Below, piece after piece: positions 1 to 11,139 of a DNA stretch of 64,000 nt. The notes beneath the pieces were generated by a model that worked only from the letters and a program-made list of their open reading frames with translations, made no database searches and was not told the DNA's origin. Numbering within the stretch: the first letter of the stretch is position 1; the number at the start of each line of letters is the position of its first letter. The stretch spans positions 130,087 to 194,086 of the forward strand of contig JAAOMT010000187.1 in assembly GCA_016748015.1 (NCBI GenBank). The letters run 5' to 3'. The translations under genes and the position numbers were made by a program. Source of the stretch: Geosiphon pyriformis (lineage: Eukaryota; Glomeromycota; Glomeromycetes; Archaeosporales; Geosiphonaceae).

Positions 1-286
1 ATTCCTGTAAAAGAGTTAACTTTCACAGCAAAGTAACTATACATTTTTAGTGAGCTTCCAGACAAGCAATTCCTGGGAAAGAGTTGACGTTTACTACAAT
101 GTAACTACACAAAGTAACTGGCATGGAATTGGCCATTTCACTTATAAGCCCAGCAGTTCAAATTATAGGAGATAATTTAAAGATAAATTCAGTTATCGGA
201 GGTTCAAACACTTCCCATAATTGTGAATTAACAGCATTACAACAAACATACAAGAGCTAAGAAGAGACCAAAAACCTCCGGTAACA
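1..286 (+). mobile_element. Gypsy-A LTR, 3' part (cut by window start)
   Basis: This stretch matches the last ~290 bases of the Gypsy-A LTR at 21611-21899 and 30815-31106 almost base for base. It ends with the same TAACA terminus at 282-286. LINE-A sequence, reading the other way, starts at the next base, so the LTR inserted into LINE-A. Its upstream part lies outside the window, so it could be a solo LTR or the 3' LTR of a plus-strand element to the left. Confidence 0.88.
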
Positions 287-1321
287 CTGGGAAGCTTTAA
301 CCAATTTAGACACCAAGAGCTCCAATCTATAAAACCTGGATGAAGTCTTGGTAAAGACACCATCATATTCCTTAAACCATTTTTTTTTGAAAACCACATA
401 TGCCGAAAAACACAAGGTTTTGTGAATAGCATCCCATATAGCATTCAAATCCAAATGCCTTTTGGCATCCAAGAACTCAACAAAGAACATGGCAGCATTA
501 GCCACCATCTCTTCCTTAAACTTTGATCACAAAGCACCACCAGCATTATTATAATTGTATTTCCAATAATCCTTATTGGCCTGTTTGCGAATAAAATACA
601 AATAGGTATCCAAGAGACCACTCAAACCAACCAATACAGAAACGGCTTGGTGGTCCATATCAAAGAAATTGACCACATCCAGAATATTGTGATTCAAAAT
701 AGCATTGACCAAATTAGGAGACATAAAAAGATAATCAATAGTTTTCATCACACCCTGAGAATTACTCCATGTTGGAACCTTTAAAAATGGATTTCCAACA
801 AGTGAGTTAACCAGGCCCAAGCTTTCACACTTTCTGAAACTGGCACTTTTATGCAAACCATCTTCATTGAAGTCATCTCCCAAGATTAAGAAGGAGGATT
901 TATTCACGGCTCTAGCAATCAAAGTATTCACATCATCGGCCTGAGAGAAGCATACCAAAGCTGATATGCCAGCATATAGACCCAAGATAGAAACTGAGAG
1001 TTTATTCTTAAAAAGTAACCTGACAGAAATAAGACGACCAGAGACTTTAGAGACTTTACACACATGCTTGGCCAGAGCAATGTTCATAATGATAGCCACA
1101 CCTGAACAAATATAACCTAAATCCAAACCAGAAATAAAAACCCTAACACCAGCAAACTTATCAGCAATCTACGGACAAACTCTACCCTTTAACTTTATTT
1201 CTTTAACTATTGAAACCATATTGTTTATGCTCATATGCCAACAAATAATGTCAGCTTGCTTAGAAGGATTATTCATTCCTTTAACATTGCATGTAGCTAT
1301 TTTCCACACAAAACTGTTCAT
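287..1321 (-). pseudogene. LINE-A ORF2, endonuclease part (broken, truncated)
   Basis: ORF2 starts at the ATG whose complement is 1319-1321, overlapping the ORF1 stop as ATGA. The N-terminus reads like the APE/EEP endonuclease start (VWKIATCNVKGMNN). The catalytic-loop segment with DFNEDG lies within 527-1126, followed by TIDYLF and a MDHQAV segment where other copies have TDHQAV. In-frame stops occur at 1169-1171 (TAG where LINE-C has Trp in VCPW) and near 524. The protein runs into the linker (FKKKWFK, FYRLELLVSK) and stops at the LTR. It would nick target DNA for target-primed reverse transcription, but this copy cannot make an active protein. Confidence 0.83.
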
Positions 1322-3066
1322 TGAAAAGAGGATAAAAGAGACACAATACCAGTCAAACTCAAACCATCCAAATAAGCTGTGAGGCTCATCACTAAAACAG
1401 AAAGTCCTGCAAGAATGGATTCCAATTTCTTCACCCCAAGGGAGACAAACAAATCAGGTTTCGAAGCAGCCTCACCACTAGTGGTTCCACTTAAACCCTC
1501 TTCCATCACTACATCTCCCACATAATCCTGTAATAGGGGGGTCACCGATGGCTGGCATCCAAGGCTAGGCTGGGAAACCACCAGTCCAAGTGAATCCAAC
1601 CTTTGAGCCAACTTACCAATTTGTTCTATAAGACTAGTGAGACTGCTCTCAATATTCTTCAAACAGTCTTCCAATTCATTATCAAAAGTCGGGAAAAATT
1701 TACCATAGGATATGGAACCAGATTGAGCTGAACCACCAAGAGACACTATCAGAAGTGGTTTACCAACCATGGATGCCCAAGTTTTTCCACTGAATGCCAA
1801 AGGATGAGAAACAGGAGCAGATTTTTTCTCATATATTTTTACCAGACAGAACTGATCCTGAGCTGAGAGAGGAGTTTTCTTGCTCTTAGGACTTGAGAAC
1901 ACACCAGCAGTATGACAAGCAAGAGAAGTATGACCAGAATTTTTGCAAATTGAACACAGTGCAGCAGTTAAACGAAACCATCGGAGACCAACACTTTTTA
2001 TAACAGAAGTGTTTGCCATTGCTTGAATTAGGCTACTCTCAGAATTGAAGCACACAGTGGCACAGTGTGTCTGAACATAACTGACAGAATTGCGTTTGAT
2101 AACACAAGTTTTCCCATTGACTGAACCAATAAAGTCCCAAAGATCATGAGCATTAGTGTCTATGGGAAGAGTATAAAGCAAAGCCCTAAACTCATCTTTG
2201 GCATCCCACGTTTGTTTGTCAACATTGGCCTGGGCCACACACACCACATCTTTCCCAATAAGGATGGACCACTCAGCCACCAAGAGATTAGCTTGATTTT
2301 GATTCTCCAATTTGATGATCACTTTTTGCCATAGACCTACCAACTGCATCTTGATTGACTTAATAAACCCAAATTCAGAAATGGCTGCACACACCGCCTC
2401 AATGAAAGTTCCTACAGGAATTTCTTTCAACACGATTGTCTAATTTGTACGATTGTTGATGGGATGCTTAAGATCAGTGTTTATCACAACACCACAATTA
2501 TTTGCCAATTGTGCAGCTGCCATCATTGCCTTTTCAGAAGTGAAAGAAGTCTGGATGATTCCACCAAATTTTGAGAGAGTAGAGGCCCCCCCAAAACCAT
2601 TTACACCTGAAAAAATTTTTCTGACAAAATTGACTTTTTCCTGAGAAGATTTCCCAGTGATGGCCACAAGATCAATATCTAAAGCAAAGAATTTGTGAAC
2701 AGGCACCTGAATGAACAGTTTGACAGGTAGAAGAGGCAGAAGAAGAAAGGAATCATCTAACACGTTATCATCTATATTGACAGTTTCATAATCAATCACA
2801 TCCAGAGGCTTCCCTAACACCTTTTTGGTCTTTACATGTAAACTCTTTGGTATTTGATTAAGATCCCCTTTCATAAAAGCACCACTCTTATTATAGTCAA
2901 CACTGGTTTCTTCAACCAAGCACTCCTCTTCTATGTCAATATTCTCAGACTTAATAGTATTACCCATCTTAGAATTCCATAAATGAGCACCAGAAGCTTT
3001 AGCAGCAACCCCTCTATTATCAACACCTTCTGTCAATACACCACTCTTCCTCTTTTTTTTCGACAT
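1318..3066 (-). pseudogene. LINE-A ORF1 (CCHC-knuckle nucleic-acid-binding protein, one nonsense codon)
   Basis: One reading frame of about 580 codons with a single TAG at 2434-2442, where LINE-C has Trp (RSDWEVIVKEI). The N-terminus is basic (MSKKKRKSG), then acidic and serine-rich. A conserved block (FALDIDL...GFGGASTLSKFGGIIQ) and a second block (KEIPVGTF...IKSIKMQLVGLWQK) of RRM-like appearance follow. A zinc knuckle CSICKNSGHTSLAC (CX2CX4HX4C) lies near 1910-1955. The C-terminus has a heptad-like Leu-rich stretch. ORF1 proteins of this kind coat LINE RNA. The start at 3066 is the first Met; the frame may begin further upstream. Confidence 0.82.
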
Positions 3067-3190
3067 AACTGCCTTGAAACCACCCTCAGAACCAGAAACT
3101 TTACTAGTCTTCTTTATAACAGCAATAATAGAGCCAATAGTGGCCTCGTAATTGAAGAACAGTTTTGATTTATCATATTGAATGATAAAA

Positions 3191-4219
3191 AACTTCTTTC
3201 GAAAAAACTTTTGACTCTTTTTTGGAAATTTTGGATGAAAAAAAGAAAGAAGTTTTTTAGTTTTTTTTTGTGTTTTTTATTAAATATAAATTTTTTATAA
3301 AATTTTAATTTTAATAATAATAATTACTAAAACTTTTTTATATTTAAAAATAACAATAATAAAATTTTAATAATACTTATTAAAAAACTAAAAAAACACA
3401 TTTAACTATTTACTTAAAAATATGTAACCAAAAAAGATAATTAATTTAGTTTTAAATATATCTTAAAAAACAATAACTTTTTTCAATTAAAAAAATTCCA
3501 ATATTATTTTTTATTATTAAATTAATTAATAAACTAATACAATTTTAACAATTTTAAATAACTTAAAATACATAATAAAATATTATTTTAAATTAATAAA
3601 CTTTAACTTAATATCTAAAATTTTATTATATAAAATTATAACAATAAAAACAAAAAGCAAAAACAAAAACAGAAATTACAAAAAATTTAGCAATTTTAAA
3701 AATAATAAAAAAATTTAGCAAGTTTAATTCTAATAATAATATTTAAAAAAAATTAAAAAGCAATTTTTATATAAAAAAATTTAATAAATTAATAAAATTA
3801 TACAAAAACTAAAAACAGTCTTAACAGAAATTAATTTAATTTTTGCTGTTTTATTAAATATTAATAAATAATTTATTAAGTATTATTTTTTTATAATTTA
3901 CTTTTATAATACATATATATATTTAAGTAATTATTATTTGGTTTTAAAAAAAAGTTTTGTATTAATAATAAATTAAAATTATTTATAGTTAAAAAAACAA
4001 TTTGTAAAAATTAAAATTTTAAATTTATTAAAAATAAAATATGTGTTAAAAAAACTATTAAAATATATTATTAAATTATAAATTAATAAATTAACAAATT
4101 AAAACATAATAATAAATATTAGCAAAAATATTAACAAATAACGTTTATTTTTAACATAATATGAATTTTATATATTAATTAAATAATAATAATAATACTT
4201 CTTAAATATATAACCAAAA
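3191..4219. other. AT-rich DNA without a recognisable gene
   Basis: About 1 kb of A/T runs with almost no CpG and no reading frame of note. It resembles the decayed transposon DNA elsewhere in the window, but I could not align it to a particular element by eye. Confidence 0.6.
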
Positions 4220-4339
4220 TTTTTAAAATAAGTGATGACATTGATCTCTGATAATTTTCTCACCCAATCATTAGGTAAAAATTCATTGCGACGTGGCATC
4301 TAAATAGCACCTTATTCCACTTTCACTCTATTCGAAAAA
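4220..4339 (+). promoter_or_regulatory. SEC31 upstream region
   Basis: Base composition changes sharply here, from the AT-rich belt to mixed sequence. A CCAAT pentamer lies at 4264-4268 and GCGACGTGGC at 4288-4297, containing an ACGTGG core. No clear TATA box is placed. That these act as promoter elements is inference from position only. Confidence 0.4.
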
Positions 4340-7300
4340 ATGAAGCTTAGAGAACTAAATCGCACAGCAACCTTTGCCTGGAGTCCAGGGCAACATTTAC
4401 CCTTCATAGCTACTGGCACAGTCGCTGGTGCTCTTGATGCCTCCTTTTCCAATACTACTGAACTTGAAATATTTGAACTTGATTTGCGGAAATCAGAGGC
4501 TGAACGGGAATTAAAACCTACCGGTATAGTAACTAGCAATGCGAGGTATTTTGAATTTTCAAATGATTCTTCCCAAATTTCTGGTTTCTTTCTCTGTCAT
4601 TTTCACTGACTGGTTTTCCAGTAAATCTTTCTGATTCTATTTATTCACTTGTCTTCTTTTTTTCCAGGTTTGACCGTCTAGTTTGGGGTAACGCCGTCGA
4701 TAAAACACATGGAATAATTGCTGGTGGAATGGAGAACGGAGAATTAGATTTATGGGATCCAGCGGTGATCCTTGAAGGTAGCGAGTGAGTAGTACGATTT
4801 TTTCTATTATTCTGTAATTCAGTTTGAAAAAAACCATTGATTCGTGTTTTCTCATAAAGTTCCGAAAAAGCACTGTTATTACGAAATAAACAGCATTCTG
4901 GAAATGTTCGAGGTTTACAGTTTAATCCGTTTCAAAGTAATTTACTGGGTTCTGCCGCGACCAATGGCGAGGTGACTTATTAAAATCATTGACAAATTTT
5001 AATTTTTAAACATAGGTTTTCTTTACGAAACTAAATAACATGCTTTTTTTGATTATAGATCTTTATATGGGATTTGGCAAATCCTGACAAACCATATGGT
5101 CCTGGTACCCGTTCTCCAAAGTTAGAGGAAATCACTTGCTTGGCTTGGAATAACCAGGTGCAACATATTCTCGCCACGTCTTCCACAACTGGTTACACAG
5201 TAATATGGGATTTGAAGAATAAGAGAGAGGTGATGCATTTATCATACGCCGGCCCCGCCGCAACAATCGGAGGCGCTTATGGTATACCGCTTAACCATAG
5301 TTCCTTGGGAGGAGGAGGTAGAAGAGGCACCACTTCAGTCGCTTGGAATCCCGATGTGGTGAGTGCCTTGATTTATACTTGTATCGTCTGCACCTCCAAC
5401 CACTCTTACTTCGTAATCAACGTCTTCTGATCTATTCTAGGCTACTCAATTAATTACCGCCTCTGAGGATGACAATAATCCCGTAATTCTTATATGGGAT
5501 CTTAGAAATGCTCATGCCCCCGAAAAAGTAAGTTCTCATAATAAACGCACTTGTTCGCTTTCATCTGATTCAATCCAAATTTAATCTCCAATTTCCTTGC
5601 ACCAGATTTTAACAGGACATCAAAAAGGTGTATTGGCACTTGCCTGGTGCCAAAAAGATGGTGAACTGTTGCTTTCTAGCGGCAAGGACAATAGAACTCT
5701 ATGTTGGAACCCACGTACAAGTGAAATCATTGGAGAAGTAAATGAAACTCTATTTTAGATCCTGTTGTTTTACCAAATATTTTTTATTGACAAAACCCCC
5801 CCCCCCCCCTCACTATTCTTCAATATCTCAGCTTCCTCTCAGCTCGAACTGGACATTTGATGTTCAATGGTGTCCAGGAAATCCAGATTTATTGGCCTCA
5901 GCATCTTTTGATGGAAAGGTAATTCATATATATATATATATATATATATACATCAACATTTTTTTTAATATGTTTTTTTCCAAAGAAAACTAAATTCATC
6001 CTTTAACTACTTTTAACCAAAGATCAGTGTTTATTCACTTCAATCTTCTCACGAGGTGAAACCTCAAAAACCCGAGAATGATGACCCATTTGCACCCATT
6101 TCAACCCCATATCAACCCGTCCTCGCCCTCAAACACCCACCAAGATGGTTGAGGCGCCCTGTAGGGGCCTCATTTGGCTTTGGTGGGAAATTGGTATATT
6201 TCAATAATAGACACACCCCCGGGCAGATTGAGATCAATTATCGGGTCAGGATTTCTATCCCAGTTACAGAACCTGAAATTGTTCGACGTTCGATTGAGTT
6301 GGAGACATCAATTGAATCTAAAACACTAGCAAACCTCTGCGAGAACCGTGGGAAAGAAACAAATAATCACACTGAATCAGAAAATTGGAATGTGCTGCAC
6401 ACACTTTTTGATGAAAATGCCAGGGAACAAATGGTGAAACATCTGGGCTTCTCTAAAACAGATATTGTTACCCAAATAACGGCTGCTATTAAAAATATCA
6501 ACTTGAACACTGTATCAAAAAAAGATATTCATTTAAAGTCCGAAAGCATAACATCCCTTGACGAGGGAGATTCTCTGCTTCACGATGATCCCTCCGAAGT
6601 TAAAACCACTTCGATTCAAGAAACAACGAACGAAAAGGATGGTGTCGATGCTCTTTTCTCAGGACCTTTTTCAGAAAATATCTCAGATGCTTCTAATTTG
6701 TTTAGCTCTGATACAATACAAAGCACCTTCCCTACTGGACCTTCCATTACAACGTTGACCGATGAAATCTCGTTATCAAGTTTTAATTTTGGTGCTTTCA
6801 ACATTTATCCTGCAGATGAATCTGAAATTGATAAGTTGATCACCAGATCGATTGTTTTAGGTGATTTCGAATCTGCGGTTAATCTTTGCTTGCAAGCAGA
6901 TCGATTATCTGATGCACTGGTTTTGGCTGGTTTTGGTGGACCTGAACTCTTACAACGCACTCAAAAGATTTATTTTGACAAATGTGCCTCCACCGTACCT
7001 TACTTACGTCTACTTCAAAGTATAGTCTCTGGTGATTTATCAGACATTGTGAACAATGCAGATTTAACTGAATGGCAAGAAATTGTGGTCGTTCTTTGTA
7101 CATTTGCACGTGGAGAAGAATTTGGAGGCTTATGCAATGCATTAGGAAAACGATTAGAGGAACAATATCTGAAGCTAAAAGCCTCTACGTCTTCGGAGGA
7201 AACGAAGAAAATAGCACTTGGCTATCGGCGGAGTGCTGTACTGTGTTACTTAGCCGCAGGAGATCTTGAGAATGTGGTAAATATTTGGATCGTCGAACAA

Positions 7301-9323
7301 GAAGAGGAAGAACAATACCAACTTACAAAGGTCGATCAAATCAACCAAAATATCAGTTCGTTTTACTCTTATCACGCCCAAACCTTGCAAAATTTGATCG
7401 AAAAGGTCACAGTTTTTCGAAAAGCCATTGATTATGTGGATCCTGCATTGATTCAAAATCAAGAGGGCTCGGAAACTGAATCACAAGGACGACAATTCAA
7501 TTTAGCCCCTCTTTATAACAAATATGCCGAATATGCAGCAATATTGGCGGATCAGGGACGTTTATCCACAGCTCTCAAATATATAACATTAACACCACCT
7601 GATTACCAGAACATAGAAGCTAACGACAAGGATTATTCTTTGCAAATTTTGAGGGAACGATTATTTAATTCTGGGATAGAAAATTTAAGTATAAAGCCAC
7701 CCAAGTTTCCTTTTGAAAAGGTGTTTGTAGGGGCTGACGGTGAGCTCAATAGAACTACAGGCTCAGAAACGATTGCGTATCCTTATCCCCTAATGAAGAC
7801 AAATATACCTCAAAACTACCACCCACAGCAATTAATAGAAACTCCTCAAACAAATTACTATGATCAGCAGTATCTTTATAATCAATCAGCTCAAATTGGT
7901 AATATGCCTCCCTATCAAATCAACCAAACAACTTTACCACAAATACCACCTCCACAACCTTTACAACCTTTACAACCTTTACAACCTTTGCAACCTTTAC
8001 AACCTTTGCAACAAAATCTACCTCCGATTGGTTATAATGCAAACATGGGTTACAATGTTCCTCCAGGTTTCCCAGTTGGTTATCCTCAACCGTTTCAAAA
8101 TGCAAATGCTATCGCGCCAAATCCACCAAACATTCCTGTTGCCCCTTATCAAAATCCTAAGCCATTACCTGAAACAGATGTTTCAGGTGCCTTCAAAACG
8201 CAGGCCCGTAATTGGAACGATGCCCCAATGGTGTCAAATGCCTTGATGGCAAAAAGAACAGCACAAGCTCAAGTTAACAATAAAGTCCAACCACTTACAT
8301 CCCCATTTCCAACTTCCACCTCTCCAGCTCCCAATCTCAATCCATCTATGCCGCCGCCACCACCACCACAATATCATCCTAAACAAACCAAAATTCCTGG
8401 TCAAAATAGTTTTGATCCGCCGATTCGCGGGGGCCCACCTCCAGCAGGTTTATATCAGCAAGGCCCACATATCAATACTCAAAATGCGCCTGCCACTCCT
8501 TATCCCCCTAATCAAGCCGCCCGAATCTCCCCACCACCTCAAACACGTCCAACACAAGCGGCCCAAACTCATTATAGCCCTGGTCAATCAACTCCTACCC
8601 CACCCCCACCTGCTCCTATTCAACAAACATATGGATCTCATACAGCTTACACTAATCCGAATCCTGGTTATGAAGCTTCCCAAATTCCTCAAAATACGAT
8701 ACCACCATCATCAATAGCACAACCTGGGAGAGCACCTACTCCGGCAAAAGCCCCCACACCTGTTAGAAAACATAGCAAGTGTTGTAATAAATTTGCATTA
8801 TGATAAATGAAAGCCTCTAAAATGTCATGTTTTTTAGCTATCGGTGATCGAACTCATATTCCCAGCTTGCATAAGCCTATTTACGATGTTCTTGGTCATG
8901 AACTGCTGAAAGCAAGACAAACTTTTGGGGTTAGTTTTATTTTTTTCATTTTCAATATTCTTAAAAACCGAAACCAAACATATCCAATCTCCTAGGCAAA
9001 TCCAAGTCAAAAGAAAATAGTGGACGACACTGAAAAGCGGCTAAATCTCCTTTTCGAAGAATTAAACAATGAAGAGCTTTCACAACCAGTTATTGATGCA
9101 CTATTGCGCCTAGTGGATGGTAAGACAAGCTATTGTATATTAGACGCAAAACTTTGAAGGATTCAAAGTCCCTAAATTCCCATTCGATTATTTTCTAGCA
9201 TTAAAACGGGGAGACTATACCACTGGCATCAACATTCAGATCGAATTAATGACTACTAAATTTCAAGAGTGCAGTAAGTGGGTAGTAGGTTTGAAAAGAC
9301 TTATGGAAATGTTAAAAACTTAG
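4340..9323 (+). CDS. SEC31: COPII coat outer-shell subunit Sec31
   Basis: Sec31 forms, with Sec13, the outer cage of COPII vesicles that leave the ER. I read eleven exons: 4340-4545, 4668-4784, 4860-4971, 5059-5358, 5441-5527, 5606-5737, 5832-5918, 6023-8774, 8838-8929, 8996-9119, 9199-9323. They join in frame to 1377 codons, close to the family size (about 1220-1270). The N-terminus ([16 protein letters not shown]) is typical of the family. WD40 repeats fill residues 1 to ~350, with LWDP, IWDL and WNP signatures. An ACE1-type helical domain follows at ~605-790 ([20 protein letters not shown]). Then comes a Pro/Gln-rich linker at ~890-1265 with a QPL repeat, and a C-terminal helical domain (GDRTHIP...) at ~1270-1377. 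All introns are GT-AG except the eighth, which I read as GC-AG. The gene is intact and keeps CpGs, unlike its surroundings. Confidence 0.96.
5796..5950. repeat. Simple repeats in SEC31 introns 6 and 7
   Basis: A run of 14 C lies at 5796-5809 in intron 6, just before its acceptor, and an (AT)n run at 5926-5950 in intron 7. Both are prone to length error in reads and neither touches coding sequence. Confidence 0.85.
7953..8011 (+). repeat. 9-bp tandem repeat coding for Gln-Pro-Leu in SEC31
   Basis: About six copies of CAACCTTTA/G in frame give a repeated QPL tract in the Pro-rich linker. The linker is a flexible region in Sec31 proteins, and copy number may vary between strains (inference). 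Confidence 0.85.
8775..8837 (+). other. SEC31 intron 8 with a GC-AG boundary
   Basis: The preceding reading frame stays open to a TGA at 8801-8803, but the family's C-terminal domain resumes at 8838 in another phase. The only junction found that restores the frame joins position 8774 to 8838, giving [12 protein letters not shown]. The donor is then GCAAGT, the usual form of a GC donor, and the acceptor is TTTTTTAG. A GT donor four bases on (GTGTTG) would lead into a stop. Confidence 0.75.
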
Positions 9324-11139
9324 AAACTTGTTTGTTTTTGAAAATATTTATATACGTAAAAATTTTTGACAATCCTATTCCGATTTTTGTTTGGTCAATT
9401 AGCTTCAAATCTTGAAATGATAAATCAGAGCAATCATTTTCAAAAAAATTAATTTTGGTATGAAATCTCATGAAAAACCTAGTTAGGAAGTTTGTATTTA
9501 AATTCGAAAAATAGAAAGTGAATTAAAAAACTTATTAAATAAAATTAAGGATTTGTAAATTAATAAATCTTTGATTTTTTTTAAATAGATATTTAATTTT
9601 TTATATTTGGTAATAAATTTTATTCAACAAAATAAATTTAATAAATTAATGTCAAAAAACATGTAAATGGTAATATTAAGATTGTTATATTATCAACTTA
9701 TTTAATTTAATTATTAAAACTGTAATATATATTACATAATAAAGTTATAACAAATTTTGGCTTAACAAAAAATTACAAAGTTTATAGTAGTTTAAATTAA
9801 AATAAAGTGTTTTTACTATTGCTTTAGAAAAATTTTTATGATCTATTTATGTGTATAAAAATTAAGAACCAAACTTAATTATATAAGTACTATATAAATT
9901 TAAAATTCATAACTAAGATAAGTTAAATAAAAGCAACAGTTAATTACTTTTTATTTTTTACTACTAGCACTTTTATAGATAATATTATTTGAATAAGCAA
10001 TTTTTAAATAACTTTACAATATATTTTAAATATAATTAATAAGTTTTTTCAAATTAATATTTTTATTAACATTAAAAAAACTGTAATTATTTTTATTAAT
10101 TATTAAGTAAAGTTTTTTAGTTTGTACATTTGCAGAATGTCTATTTTAATTGTTAAAAAAGAAAAAATATACAAATATTTAGATATATTTAGTTAATAAA
10201 TAAAATATTTAATCTTAATTTAAAAAATATATATATTAATATTAAGTTTTTTATAAATATAGTATTAAAAAAAACTATATTTAATAAACAGTTTTTATAT
10301 TTGATTTTAGTTGTTTTATAACTGATTATTATTTATTATATTTAATTTTATTTTATAGTTAAACAAATATGTATTAAATAAAACTTAATTATTAGAAAAA
10401 ATTTAAAATTTAAGACTAATTTGCCAAAAATATTTTTATTAATATTATATATTATTTTTTGTTATATGATTTTAAATCTTTAAACAAATTTAATTAAAAA
10501 GTAAAATAGCAAATTTAATAATATTAATTAATACAACTAAGATTCTTAAATAGCTTTTTATTTATTATACTATAAATTTGTAAATTATATATTAGATTTT
10601 ATAATATTTATTGTTAATTTTGCAAATTTTTTAACTGGTATAACTAATAAGTTGTCTATAATATTTTGGTTAAAAAAAATAATTTTAATGTTAGATGTTT
10701 TAAGTACTTTAACTTATTTTAAATTGATTTAATTTCTAAAAAAATTTAATATTGTTTCTATTAATTAGTTTTTAAACTATTATAATTTCTGTTTTACTTG
10801 AAAAAAATTTTGGTATTGGAAAAAATTAGATCTTAAAATTTTAATTTTTGTTTGTTTTAATATCTTTATTGTGTTTATTTTTAATAATAATTTTATTAAT
10901 ATTACAAATAATTTCTAAATTATTTAATTTTTTATAATTTAATGCTTAAAATGATTAATTTTTTAATTTAAAAATTTTTAAAAATTTTGGTATTAAAATT
11001 AATTGTATAATAGACAAAAATTCAATATTAATAGTAAATAATACTTAATATTTAACTTTTTTAAAATAACTAATTTATTTTGGTGTTTTTTATTTTTTTA
11101 TTAAACAATTTTAGTTTTTTTAGTTATATTTTATATTCT
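9324..11139. other. AT-rich DNA downstream of SEC31
   Basis: The first ~250 bases probably include the SEC31 3' UTR and terminator region. The rest is A/T-run DNA with nearly no CpG and no usable reading frame. By analogy with the next block it is likely decayed transposon sequence, but no element is recognised here. Confidence 0.55.

Larger units (their letters stand above)
287..3190 (-). mobile_element. LINE-A, 5' half of a non-LTR retrotransposon (reverse strand)
   Basis: This is a minus-strand LINE holding ORF1 (1318-3066) and the endonuclease part of ORF2 (287-1321). Its proteins align with those of LINE-B, -C and -D. The copy is cut at 287 by a Gypsy-A LTR in the linker between endonuclease and reverse transcriptase; the RT and RNase H half must lie left of the window. 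The 5' limit near 3190 is set only by where coding similarity and higher GC stop, so it may be off by 100 bases or more. Confidence 0.85.

Noticed and set aside
4264-4297. Classical ER stress element (CCAAT-N9-CCACG)
   Set aside because: The CCAAT and ACGTGG parts are on the wrong relative strands and spacing for that element.
4637-4873. Minus-strand ORF over SEC31 exons 2-3
   Set aside because: It is the antisense of spliced SEC31 coding sequence and introns, with no family resemblance.
5742-5993. Short ORF across SEC31 introns 6-7
   Set aside because: It reads through a C run, exon 7 and the AT repeat; splicing into Sec31 explains the conserved part.
7860-8246. Alternative frame within SEC31 exon 8 (Leu/Tyr/Asn-rich)
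   Set aside because: It is a frame shadow produced by the 9-bp CAACCTTTA repeat and Pro-rich coding.
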